Below, piece by piece: positions 18,954 through 27,498 of a DNA stretch of 64,000 nucleotides. Numbering within the stretch: the first letter of the stretch is position 1; each line of letters begins with the position of its first letter. Location of the stretch: contig NZ_SGIT01000002.1 in assembly GCF_004208525.1 (NCBI RefSeq), positions 868,001-932,000 of the forward strand, in the 5' to 3' direction. The translations under genes were made by a program, and so were the position numbers. Source of the DNA: Sphingobacterium corticibacterium. Lineage in GTDB: Bacteria > Bacteroidota > Bacteroidia > Sphingobacteriales > Sphingobacteriaceae. The notes beneath the pieces are model-generated. The model made no database searches, was not told where the DNA came from, and saw only the letters and a program-made list of their open reading frames with translations.

Positions 18954-19048
18954 ACCATTTAAAAAAGATTTACTAAGCTCGAAGTAAAGCAGTTATATTC
19001 AACTCTTCTAACATTAACAATAGGTAACTTGGCCTATGTATCTCTTAT

Positions 19049-19082
19049 ACAAACATAGCTATAAGGGTATAGCTATGTTTGT
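19049..19082. repeat. Perfect 15-bp inverted repeat with 4-nt loop
   Basis: The left arm ACAAACATAGCTATA (19,049-19,063) and its exact complement at 19,068-19,082 flank AGGG. It lies between the stop of the PL1 gene (19,159) and the start of the 12-gene operon (18,953). No T-run follows on the minus strand, so it is a poor classical terminator. It contains the CAAA of the shared promoter element, so it may be an operator or a factor-dependent terminator. Confidence 0.6.
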
Positions 19083-19116
19083 AGTATTTTCTCCAGCTAT
19101 TGTATCATTTTGCCGC
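19050..19116 (-). promoter_or_regulatory. Shared PUL promoter element (copy K), upstream of the 12-gene operon
   Basis: The 38-bp element at 19,079-19,116 is followed in the direction of transcription by 25 bp and then TTTG (19,053-19,050), 97 bp before the start at 18,953. By hand count it matches copy J at 31 of 38 positions and copy A at 19 of 38. The invariant TTTG spacing is the strongest argument. The TTTG is embedded in the perfect inverted repeat at 19,049-19,082. Confidence 0.45.
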
Positions 19117-19158
19117 ATATGCACACACTTACCTTGGCAGCATCATAAGATGATACAA

Positions 19159-20712
19159 TTAACTCATCGTATCGACATTATTGCCAAGATTTCGGTAATC
19201 GATTTTCTCCTTCGGATTTGTACCGTTCAAGTATTCTTCCACGTTGGTATAACCGTCGCCATCTGTATCTTTCACGCCATCAGTAGGGTCATTTGGATCC
19301 AAGCCATATTTTTTTTCCCATTCATCGGGCATGCCGTCGCCATCCGTATCTACCAGTACCTCCGTAGGATTATAAGTCAGCTCTGGATATCCACCCACTT
19401 CGGCAATATCCTTTATGATGCCCGTTTCGGTTGTCGGTTTGCCGGTGCGTACCATGTCGACCACGCGCGTATCAACAGCATCTCGTCTAGGCAAGGTTGC
19501 GCCAGCCTTGGCTAAAACTGCCTCGAAGGCCTCTTCTGCGGTATGGTGTGGCGCTACAGGCCATCCTACGAAAGGCGTACCGACACCGGCTATTTTCTTC
19601 GTCTCTTCCGCTGTCTCTCGACCATCTTTCAGCCGCATACCGGTCCAGTTGTCATTCGTGACCGCTGTGTTATCATGCATGATGTTTCCGGCAACATACC
19701 ATTTCCCGGGTCGATTTGCCTCTTTCTCATACCATTCACCGGCCGCCCATGCACTGCCCGGCGAATACATGCTGCGTTGTTCGATACGTGCAAATACGGC
19801 ACGCATATTATCGTTCGTCGCTGGCCCGGGTTTGAAATAATTGTTAATTAAATTTATCTCCGATGTCTCATCGCCTCCATCTATAGAACGGTGACGCCAG
19901 TTAAAAACCACATTATTCCGGAAATCAAATGGCCCTGACATGCCTATAGAAGGGTTACGTGCGGTATTGCTGGCGAACAGATTATGATGAAAAGTCGAGG
20001 GGTTTCCTCCCCACGTACCACCGAAAGCGTGTCCTCTAGCATCGAGTGCTTCACTCGAAATCGTCCATTGGATGGTAATATGCTGTGCGGGGTCTTTTAT
20101 TTGCGTTGTTCCATCAAGTGATGGCCGCATATGTCGGTATAGCGAGATATTCTCGTCCATCCCCCAACTGGTAGAACAATGATCAATGATAATATGATGG
20201 TGCGGATTACCGCCGATATTATCATCACCCTGTCCACCTACCGGAACACCTCGACGTACACGCAGATGCCGGACAATGACATTGTGGGTATTGATATTAA
20301 GCGTACCGGCTATACAAATACCGTCACCGGGAGCAGACTGTCCCGCGATGGTGATATCAGGATGGTTAATATTCAGATCACCATCCACTTTGATAGTCCC
20401 CGCTACACGGAATACAACTATGCGGGGGCCTTTCGCTTCTAACGCCGCGCGGAGGCTGCCCTGACCGCTGTCGTTCAGGTTGGTAACCGCTATCACATTA
20501 CCTCCACGTCCTCCGGTGGTAAACATACCCCCTCCCCAAGCTCCGGGGAATGCTGGAATAGCACCCTCTGGCAATCGCGGTGGATGTGGCGGTATCTGTC
20601 CCCGTTCGGGTTGTGCTTGCTGTGCGTCAGCACCGGTTGCCCCCAATAAAAGCGTCAAAAAAAGCAGACTTTTTTTCAACGATTTATATGGGAATGTTTT
20701 ATTGATCATCAT
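19159..20712 (-). CDS. Pectate lyase, PL1 family, with C-terminal calcium-type repeats
   Basis: 517 aa with a signal peptide ending near GADAQ. The beta-helix begins with AFPGAWGGGMFTTGGRGG, and the PL1 core IIIDHCSTSWGMDEN (about 174-188) and DGGDETSEINLINNYFKPGP are clear. The catalytic arginine candidate is R252 in ARNPSIG; the second arginine of the canonical RxPxxR motif is replaced. Residues 452-500 are two thrombospondin-type-3-like Ca2+ loops (DTDGDGMPDEW and DTDGDGYTNVEEY), a common tail of Bacteroidota lyases. It would cut polygalacturonate by beta-elimination, probably outside the cell. It is a single-gene unit with its own copy of the shared promoter element. Confidence 0.9.
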   Translation of the reverse strand: MMINKTFPYKSLKKSLLFLTLLLGATGADAQQAQPERGQIPPHPPRLPEGAIPAFPGAWGGGMFTTGGRGGNVIAVTNLNDSGQGSLRAALEAKGPRIVVFRVAGTIKVDGDLNINHPDITIAGQSAPGDGICIAGTLNINTHNVIVRHLRVRRGVPVGGQGDDNIGGNPHHHIIIDHCSTSWGMDENISLYRHMRPSLDGTTQIKDPAQHITIQWTISSEALDARGHAFGGTWGGNPSTFHHNLFASNTARNPSIGMSGPFDFRNNVVFNWRHRSIDGGDETSEINLINNYFKPGPATNDNMRAVFARIEQRSMYSPGSAWAAGEWYEKEANRPGKWYVAGNIMHDNTAVTNDNWTGMRLKDGRETAEETKKIAGVGTPFVGWPVAPHHTAEEAFEAVLAKAGATLPRRDAVDTRVVDMVRTGKPTTETGIIKDIAEVGGYPELTYNPTEVLVDTDGDGMPDEWEKKYGLDPNDPTDGVKDTDGDGYTNVEEYLNGTNPKEKIDYRNLGNNVDTMS

Positions 20713-20749
20713 ATACTAGTTGTTTTTTAGGTTTTCATTTACACTAAAA

Positions 20750-20816
20750 CAAATTTAGGTAAAAGAGCCGAAGCATACTTATAATATATTCTCCGGCTCT
20801 TGTATCATTTTGTCTC
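20750..20816 (-). promoter_or_regulatory. Shared PUL promoter element (copy J), upstream of PL1 lyase
   Basis: The element at 20,779-20,816 lies 25 bp before TTTG (20,753-20,750), which is 38 bp ahead of the start at 20,712. It is nearly identical to copy K around ctccggctcttgtatcattt (31 of 38 by hand count) and matches copy A at 21 of 38. It overlaps the terminator-like hairpin of the preceding susD gene. Confidence 0.45.
20763..20801 (-). terminator. Putative intrinsic terminator of SusCD operon C
   Basis: On the minus strand AAGAGCCG (20,801-20,794) pairs with CGGCTCTT (20,770-20,763), followed by TT. The 23-nt region between the arms can pair further around GAA/TTC. It lies 35 bp past the susD stop at 20,836. 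Confidence 0.5.
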
Positions 20817-20835
20817 CGTCAATACCCCTACTTTA

Positions 20836-22899
20836 TTAATAGCCGTTAGATCCAAATTCATTAGCATTATTAATCTGATTTAAAAAGTTAAACGGAATAG
20901 GACGCTTATAATGTCTACTTGGAATAAAATTGGCCGCAGCAGTCTTATTATAAGCAGCTAACCTCGTTTCAAAAGCTTTGTTCCGTTTTAGGAGTGCCCA
21001 GCGGTTAAACTCCCCACAAAGTTCACGTGCATACTCATCAAAAACATCGTCCATTGTCGCCGTGGTTAATTGCATGCCGGTAGCCGTATTGAAATCTGCC
21101 GCGTCTCTACATGCTCTCCTTCTTAATTCATTTAAGTAACCAGCTGCTACTGCCCCATCGGCACTCGTGTTCATGGTAGCTTCTGCGGCAATCAGATAAA
21201 CTTCCGCCATCCGCATGATCATGATATTCCCCAACTTCTGCTGGAAGTTCCCGCCTAGCCATCCGCCGTCGAAGTTCGTGTTAAATTTCATCATCGCCGG
21301 AAAAAGATTAGCCAAGCTTGATGGTGTTAAATTATTATTCGAGGTGACCCCTTTATATGTACTACCGGTAGGGTCACCCGTCAGGTCAAACAGCTCATCT
21401 ATATTAACCGTCACATAACACCGTGCTTTTTTATCATCAGCACTCAGGTTTTCCTTGCTCAAATAGGCAAAAAACCGATCTTCATCTGCCGCTAAAGGAT
21501 AAGGGTGTACATTCGCATTCGGTATCGTTTCTAAATTTGAAGTTGATCCATTATATGCCTCTTTTTCCCAAATTTTCGGAATATATTGCCAGGTCGCATT
21601 TCGAGAAGCCAGACTTGCATTAACATCCACGTAAGGATAAATCTTTTTTCCGACATGACTAGGATCTATACCGTATTTTGCACACATAGCAGCTGTGAGG
21701 GTAACAGTCGCAGCATCATAGGTAACGTTTGCCGGAGCAGGGGCTCCCGTTCCTAAACTACCTATCGCCTGTACGCCCGAATAGTTTGTAAAAGCGGTTA
21801 CAAATGTGTTCTCCCAACGTTTATCGTATCGCGCATCGAAGCAGTTTATCAAATATCTTGTGGGTGCAATAAATTGTTGGTTTAAGCGACCATAGTAAGC
21901 ATTCGAAGTATTGGAATTAACCCCTCTTCTGAAAATATCTGATGTCCCGAAAGCATCGTCTAATTTCGGGTAGTAGTGGAGATAGAGATTCGGTTTGGAG
22001 CCTCCTGTGAAGTAATCATAAGACTCATCGTAAGGATCTAATCCATACGCTGTAAAAAGTGCCTCTTGGTTATTTCTATTATTGTCCGAAGCAAATACAT
22101 CTGCAAAATCATCGTATAACATCGCACCGTACTGACCTTTCCCATTGATCAGGTTGTCAGCAGCCTCTTTTGCAAGCTCCCAATAGGTTTTATCACCTTC
22201 CCGTAAATCCTCTCCTGCCCCTTGTGCATATACACGGGCAAGAAGGCCTAAAGCTGCCTTTTTCGTAACCCGCGCTGGATTTCCATCATATGGCGTAACG
22301 GGAAGATCATTAAACGCAGCTTTCAAATCAGAAACGATCTGCGTATAAATTTCGGGTATCCCGTTTCGTTGCGGGCTTAAATTTTTTACGGGGTCATTTG
22401 TCAATACCAATGGAAGCTCTCCGAATTGCGCTACCAAAACGGAGTAAAAGTACGCTCTCAAAAGTCGTGTTTCAGCTACCAAAACGGCTATATCTTCTGG
22501 ATTACCATCGGTCAACGCCCCAGCCAGATCGATCGCCTTATTACAATGATTGATCGATCCCCAAGCATAATCCCAAGTATTTCTTACAACATTAGAATTG
22601 ATGGTAAACTCTTCATAAGCGAGAAGATCCCTGTATTGGTTGTGGTTGCCATAGGGAAATGTCCACAAATCGGTCCCCCCTTCAGACACGATCCCATAAG
22701 GCATACCGATAAGAGGTCCCCATAGCCCTGTATAGCAATTAGACTGATAGGCTTTCCAACCTTCGAAATTAGTCAAGACATCTTCTTCAGACAGGACGAC
22801 GGGATTGTACTCATCTAAACTACAAGAGCTGACCGCTACTGCAGTAGAGAACCCCAGTCCGATCGTATATAATATTCTTTTTAATTTATTTGTTTTCAT
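20836..22899 (-). CDS. SusD/RagB-family surface glycan-binding lipoprotein (pair C)
   Basis: 687 aa, lipobox VAVSSC with C26, followed by SLDEYNP, typical of SusD lipoproteins anchored on the outer face of the outer membrane. TPR-like helices are evident in the middle (AALGLLARVYAQGAG) and the conserved C-terminal MRMAEVYLIAAEATM plus NELRRRACRDAADF block is present. It would lid the SusC transporter and bind imported oligosaccharide. It lies 17 bp after its SusC partner. Like the pair-A SusD it starts S-L-(D/E)-E-Y-N-P and ends in NGY, so these two pairs form one subgroup. Ligand unknown. Confidence 0.93.
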   Translation of the reverse strand: MKTNKLKRILYTIGLGFSTAVAVSSCSLDEYNPVVLSEEDVLTNFEGWKAYQSNCYTGLWGPLIGMPYGIVSEGGTDLWTFPYGNHNQYRDLLAYEEFTINSNVVRNTWDYAWGSINHCNKAIDLAGALTDGNPEDIAVLVAETRLLRAYFYSVLVAQFGELPLVLTNDPVKNLSPQRNGIPEIYTQIVSDLKAAFNDLPVTPYDGNPARVTKKAALGLLARVYAQGAGEDLREGDKTYWELAKEAADNLINGKGQYGAMLYDDFADVFASDNNRNNQEALFTAYGLDPYDESYDYFTGGSKPNLYLHYYPKLDDAFGTSDIFRRGVNSNTSNAYYGRLNQQFIAPTRYLINCFDARYDKRWENTFVTAFTNYSGVQAIGSLGTGAPAPANVTYDAATVTLTAAMCAKYGIDPSHVGKKIYPYVDVNASLASRNATWQYIPKIWEKEAYNGSTSNLETIPNANVHPYPLAADEDRFFAYLSKENLSADDKKARCYVTVNIDELFDLTGDPTGSTYKGVTSNNNLTPSSLANLFPAMMKFNTNFDGGWLGGNFQQKLGNIMIMRMAEVYLIAAEATMNTSADGAVAAGYLNELRRRACRDAADFNTATGMQLTTATMDDVFDEYARELCGEFNRWALLKRNKAFETRLAAYNKTAAANFIPSRHYKRPIPFNFLNQINNANEFGSNGY

Positions 22900-22916
22900 G
22901 ATCTGTCGTTTACATA

Positions 22917-25900
22917 TTAAAAGGTCATATTCAAACCAAACACCAGTTGCTTGGTCAAAGGATAGGCTAATTCCCCGTTCATTTCCGGATCATATTGTTT
23001 GATCAAGTGGCTTTTAGCGACAATCAAAGGGTTTGTAATCGTACCATATATACGTAACTTGCCCAATGAAAGTTTTTCTGCTGCACTTTTAGGTAAGGTG
23101 TACCCCAGCGTGATGTTCTTAATTTTAAAGAAGGATCCGTCCACGTAGTTCAGACCTGAAAAGCCAGTCATCGTCGAGGCTGTTGCCTGATATTGCATAA
23201 CGGGGAAATCATTTGTTGGATTTTCCGGTGTCCAATAGTCAAAATATTCCGGAATTGTTCTGGAAGGGCTGGCATTTGCCGCTAATCCGTTAGGCTGGTA
23301 CCAACCTAGCATATTGTAATGGATCATTTGCCCCCAACGGAAATACGAATATATCCCTAAGTCTATATTTTTGTATTTGAATGTATTTTGAATACCCAAA
23401 GACCAATCTGGAGAATTGCGGCCTAAAATCTGATAATCGTTTGCACTATAGTTATACCTCGAGGTTGCTTCCGTGAGGCTACCATTGTATTGTTGCGCCG
23501 TCGCTAAATCCGTATAGTAATAAGCGGTCGATCCGTCTGCATTGGTTTTCATAAATACTCCATCGGCTACTTTCGTCATATCCGGAACATTCACCTTCAG
23601 ATCACCAGGACGTTTACCAAATACCGCAGCGTCTGCTTCTTCACCTATCTGCCAAACACCGTCCAATTTATAATTACGGAATGAATTGAGCGGTTCTCCG
23701 ATACTAAGGGTATACACATCATTTATAATATTGTTTGCGACTCCATCGGTCAGCTTTAAAATCCGCTCCCTATTGTATGCAAAAGCCGCTGATGTACTCC
23801 ATTCAAAATTTTCAGAAACGATGTTACGAGAGTTGACCGTGAATTCGAAACCTCGGTTTTGTGTCTTTGCAATATTGAGGTATGTTTGATATTGGGTACC
23901 CGGCATATAAGTACCATAGATAATTGGTGAGGTCAAATTCCAGATGACGCCATCCGTTTTAGTAGCGTAATATTCTATCGCCATGTCGATTCGGTTTTTA
24001 AATAACGCGACATCTAAACCAATATTGGTATTATAGGACTTCTCCCACCCCAGAAGCGGATTCGTAATAAATCGGGAATTCCTGTAAATCAGCTGCGTCA
24101 TACCACCTAACGACATATTCGCATTTTCTAAATTTGCCACGGAGCTGTACGGATCGATTTTTGCAGATCCAGTGACCCCCCAACCTACACGGACCTTCAA
24201 ATCGTCTAACCAATTTTTTGTCCCGTTCATGAATGATTCTTCGGAAATCCGCCAGCCTACGGATGCTGCTGGGAATGTGTTCCAACGATTCGTTCTGTAT
24301 AAAGCGGATGCACCATCTCTACGTATAGAGGCAGAGGCTAAGTATTTCCCTAGATACGAGTAGTTCACCCGGCCGATGACACCAAAGGTTTTGGTCATAT
24401 CGTATGACGAAGTTGCCGTCGTATTGGCATCGCCCATAAACTTATGCCATTGAAAATTATTGGACAGAATATTGCTTTGGAGCATTTCGGTCTCATTATT
24501 TTGGTTATCATGCCAAGTGGTTACGCCTGTTAATGTAAAGTCATGATCGTCTGCTATTTGAAAATTATATGTCAGAATATTTTCCCATTGATAACCAATC
24601 GAGCGATTCTGATTAATCGACGCTTTTGCGATCCCCGCATTATTATACGTATAGCTTACCGATCCTATCCCATCAAACCTATAGCCATTGGAGTAGGTCA
24701 GCCAAGTACCTATTCTGGACAATAACGTCAATCCTTTTAGCGGTTTGATCTCCAGATAAGGGTTTACATATAGTTTAAGATTATTGTCTTTATTCGCATA
24801 TACACCAGGTTGATAATCCAGCAATAGGTTATATACGTTATTACCCAAATCCGGATTTAAAGAGCCATCTTCCTTATAAAGCTGTACCAGTGGGTCGGTA
24901 ACTAAAGCATTCTCTAATTTATCTTGTGCCTTATTCCGAATAACGTATGCCGCCTGAAGATCACTACCGATCGAGATCCAATCTCTTATTTTATGGTTTA
25001 ACCGCATACTCGTCGAAAGCAGATTATAGCCATCTCCTCTATACTGTCCTTCTTCTTTCGTGTAATTAAAAGACAGATATCCGGTCGTTTTTTCATTACC
25101 CCCCGATACGCTCAAACTGTAGTTCTGTGTTGCCGCACTCTTTTGTAAAAACTCATCCGTCCAATTAACAAAATTACCTTGCTGAAAAGTGGCATACCGA
25201 TCCTCCCCAAAGATGATCTCGTCGTCGGCCTCTGACTGCCATAGCGCTCCTTCTGTGGTCCATTTTTGGTTAGCTTCGTCCCAGATGTACTTATAAGCAT
25301 CTCGCTTAGCTTGTAAATAAGCATCTCCCGTGCGCATTTTAGGCGTAATGGACCAACCATTATGACCATAATAGGTATTCACATCGACATTAAGCTTTCC
25401 TGCCTTTCCACTTTTTGTTGTAATGATAATAACGCCGTTTGCTCCAGCAGATCCGTATACCGCTGTGGAAGCTGCGTCCTTCAATATCTCTATCGATTCG
25501 ATATCATAAGGGTTCAGCGTAGCATAGTCACCTGGCAAGCCATTGATGATAAATAATGGGGCACCGCTAGCGCTAAATGATCGGGAGCCACGTAGCTGCA
25601 TATCCACCCCTTCTCCAGGTTGTCCGGATGAACGGGTGATATCTAAACCGGCCACTCTTCCTTGCAGGGATTCCATCGGGTTTGGTCCTGGTCTAGCCGT
25701 AATTTCCTCGCTTTTCACCGAGACGACGGATCCAGTCAGATCGCGCCTCTTTACAGTACCAAAACCGATGACAACAACTTCATCCAAAGTCGATTCGCCG
25801 GTTTCCAGCATGATGTTCAATACCGCATCTTTCGTAACATGTACTGTATTGGAGGCATATCCAACCGCAGAAAAAACAATATCTCCCGGTGCGGCCAGCC

Positions 25901-26126
25901 GAATGGAGAACCTACCGTTTTGATCGGTAGATGCTTCTGTACCGCCATAACGGACGGTAACCCCAGCGATTGCCTCTCCCTCAGACGACCGCACTTGCCC
26001 ACTCACATGAATAGATTGTTGTGGATGTTCCGTTGGTGCATGCGCCATACTCGGCATAGGTAGCGTAAAGACCAGGGCCGAAACACATGTCGCATACAAA
26101 AAACGCTTTTTTGTAAATCTTAACAT
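22917..26126 (-). CDS. SusC-family TonB-dependent transporter (pair C)
   Basis: 1069 aa with a signal peptide ending near MAHA. A carboxypeptidase-regulatory-like domain (about 38-110) is more diverged than in the other three SusC proteins here. It is followed by LDEVVVIGFGTVKRRDLTGSV and a plug domain (about 115-230, with ILKDAASTAVYGSAGANGVI), then a 22-strand barrel ending GLNMTF. It imports oligosaccharides across the outer membrane with energy from TonB. The first gene of operon C, it has a leader of about 190 nt from the shared promoter element. The plug resembles that of pair A more than pairs B and D. Confidence 0.94.
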   Translation of the reverse strand: MLRFTKKRFLYATCVSALVFTLPMPSMAHAPTEHPQQSIHVSGQVRSSEGEAIAGVTVRYGGTEASTDQNGRFSIRLAAPGDIVFSAVGYASNTVHVTKDAVLNIMLETGESTLDEVVVIGFGTVKRRDLTGSVVSVKSEEITARPGPNPMESLQGRVAGLDITRSSGQPGEGVDMQLRGSRSFSASGAPLFIINGLPGDYATLNPYDIESIEILKDAASTAVYGSAGANGVIIITTKSGKAGKLNVDVNTYYGHNGWSITPKMRTGDAYLQAKRDAYKYIWDEANQKWTTEGALWQSEADDEIIFGEDRYATFQQGNFVNWTDEFLQKSAATQNYSLSVSGGNEKTTGYLSFNYTKEEGQYRGDGYNLLSTSMRLNHKIRDWISIGSDLQAAYVIRNKAQDKLENALVTDPLVQLYKEDGSLNPDLGNNVYNLLLDYQPGVYANKDNNLKLYVNPYLEIKPLKGLTLLSRIGTWLTYSNGYRFDGIGSVSYTYNNAGIAKASINQNRSIGYQWENILTYNFQIADDHDFTLTGVTTWHDNQNNETEMLQSNILSNNFQWHKFMGDANTTATSSYDMTKTFGVIGRVNYSYLGKYLASASIRRDGASALYRTNRWNTFPAASVGWRISEESFMNGTKNWLDDLKVRVGWGVTGSAKIDPYSSVANLENANMSLGGMTQLIYRNSRFITNPLLGWEKSYNTNIGLDVALFKNRIDMAIEYYATKTDGVIWNLTSPIIYGTYMPGTQYQTYLNIAKTQNRGFEFTVNSRNIVSENFEWSTSAAFAYNRERILKLTDGVANNIINDVYTLSIGEPLNSFRNYKLDGVWQIGEEADAAVFGKRPGDLKVNVPDMTKVADGVFMKTNADGSTAYYYTDLATAQQYNGSLTEATSRYNYSANDYQILGRNSPDWSLGIQNTFKYKNIDLGIYSYFRWGQMIHYNMLGWYQPNGLAANASPSRTIPEYFDYWTPENPTNDFPVMQYQATASTMTGFSGLNYVDGSFFKIKNITLGYTLPKSAAEKLSLGKLRIYGTITNPLIVAKSHLIKQYDPEMNGELAYPLTKQLVFGLNMTF

Positions 26127-26327
26127 AATTGAAATTGTTTATAATCCTTAAGTCAGCCGTTAGATAATATGCTACACTTACGTCTTTTTCTTCTACACAA
26201 TCCGTACGCTGTATTGCAAAAAAGCACCACCGTATAAAGAAAATAGTTTAACTATCTAGTCCGCTAACTTAAATAAATTGTTTATAACTGCGACTAACAA
26301 TGCGCTACGCATCATTAGTTCCTTTAA

Positions 26328-26394
26328 CAAAGGAGGAGAAAAAATAATATGAAATATTATATCGCATTACCCTAAATGCATACGATATTAACAT
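26328..26394 (-). promoter_or_regulatory. Shared PUL promoter element (copy C), upstream of SusCD operon C
   Basis: The element 26,357-26,394 matches copy A at 26 of 38 positions by hand count, including GCATT-N-CCCTA and ATATTA-N-CAT read on the plus strand. TTTG follows 25 bp later at 26,331-26,328, within a small inverted repeat TCCTTT-AAC-AAAGGA. The start codon is 202 bp further on. The rest of the 368-bp gap (26,127-26,494) holds this leader and a terminator. Confidence 0.55.
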
Positions 26395-26429
26395 AATTCA
26401 CACTTAGCATTTATCGGAAGATAATAAAA

Positions 26430-26460
26430 AATCCGAGCACTTTTTTGACATGCTCGGATT
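26430..26460 (-). terminator. Intrinsic terminator of operon B
   Basis: AATCCGAGCA (26,430-26,439) and TGCTCGGATT (26,451-26,460) form a perfect 10-bp stem with an 11-nt loop. On the minus strand it is followed by a T-rich tail (TTTTTATTAT). It lies 34 bp past the stop of the lipoprotein gene at 26,495. Confidence 0.85.
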
Positions 26461-26494
26461 GATCTTTAACGTATTTAAATTATCTGAATCTTAT

Positions 26495-27490
26495 TTATTT
26501 TTGTATTTTGAAATCCACACTCACGTAGTATCGATTTTGTTGATCCCGAGTAGCCTGATTTACATAAATAGCCCCGTATTTTCCTTCTGGCGTCTGGAAG
26601 TATATAATCTGCGTAGCAACCATCCCCCCGGAATTATATTCTACACCGTTTGTCTGTTCCTTATCGATCGTTTGCTTCATTGCTTCCGTTTCAATTCTGC
26701 TTGATGACACTAATGTTTGGGTAAAGAACTGCCGTGAATTTGAAGACGACACGGGCGCACTAAACTTGGTCTCACGCTTGGTCCAGCCCGAAACATCGTA
26801 ATATGGCACTGGATACTCATCCACAGTCAATGCATATAAATTGTAAACCAAAAAAGTAGTGTTACCTGGCCTGCTATCAAATATCGTGTCGATCCCGAAG
26901 TCTATCTGGTCGGATACTGCTGCAGCCTCACTATAACTATACGTTTTCCCCGTACTAAGTGACAAAAAGCTCGGGTAGTCTTCGCCCTCAACAGGCGCAT
27001 ATAAGCGTCGGTCGGCGAACAGGTTATAGCTGGGTCTAGCATCTACCGTAATTGAGGTATACCCATCACCTATATACACATTATTCTCGTTCATTGCATA
27101 GAAGCGGAAGGTCATTTTGCCGTCGCGTTGCATTTTAAACTTGACGACACCAGAATAGGAACGGCGGTCGCCTTCTGATATCGGTATCGAACGCTGCGAC
27201 CAGGTTCCAGTACCGTTGGTACTGTCGACCACTACCGACATCATATCCTCTTTAGCAGAAGTAATGGTAAAGTAAATATGCACACTATCTCCATCATTGA
27301 CGACTGCGTCTTCCACAATCGCATATTCACTGTTATTGTGAAAAGTGACCTTGACATCCTCAAACATCGTAAATATATTCTCCGACTCTTTTTTACAGCC
27401 AACAAAGGCCAATAGTATCGCAAAAAGAGGGATCCATCTTGCTGTTTTCATCATCTTTCTTATTATATAGTTTTTTCCATTGGTTCTCAT
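26495..27490 (-). CDS. Putative surface glycan-binding lipoprotein (SusE/F position)
   Basis: 331 aa as an open frame, but the probable start is the Met-Met at 27,454-27,449, giving a signal peptide with lipobox LAFVGC followed by KKESEN. The mature protein is beta-rich and lacks recognisable catalytic motifs; MSVVVDSTNGTGTW and KMTFRFYAMNE suggest immunoglobulin-like sandwiches. It is the last gene of operon B, directly after susD, the place where SusE/SusF-type surface glycan-binding proteins usually lie. I do not recognise a named family with certainty. A binding role is inferred from position, acylation and fold style. Confidence 0.65.
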   Translation of the reverse strand: MRTNGKNYIIRKMMKTARWIPLFAILLAFVGCKKESENIFTMFEDVKVTFHNNSEYAIVEDAVVNDGDSVHIYFTITSAKEDMMSVVVDSTNGTGTWSQRSIPISEGDRRSYSGVVKFKMQRDGKMTFRFYAMNENNVYIGDGYTSITVDARPSYNLFADRRLYAPVEGEDYPSFLSLSTGKTYSYSEAAAVSDQIDFGIDTIFDSRPGNTTFLVYNLYALTVDEYPVPYYDVSGWTKRETKFSAPVSSSNSRQFFTQTLVSSSRIETEAMKQTIDKEQTNGVEYNSGGMVATQIIYFQTPEGKYGAIYVNQATRDQQNRYYVSVDFKIQK

Positions 27491-27498
27491 CTCGATAT

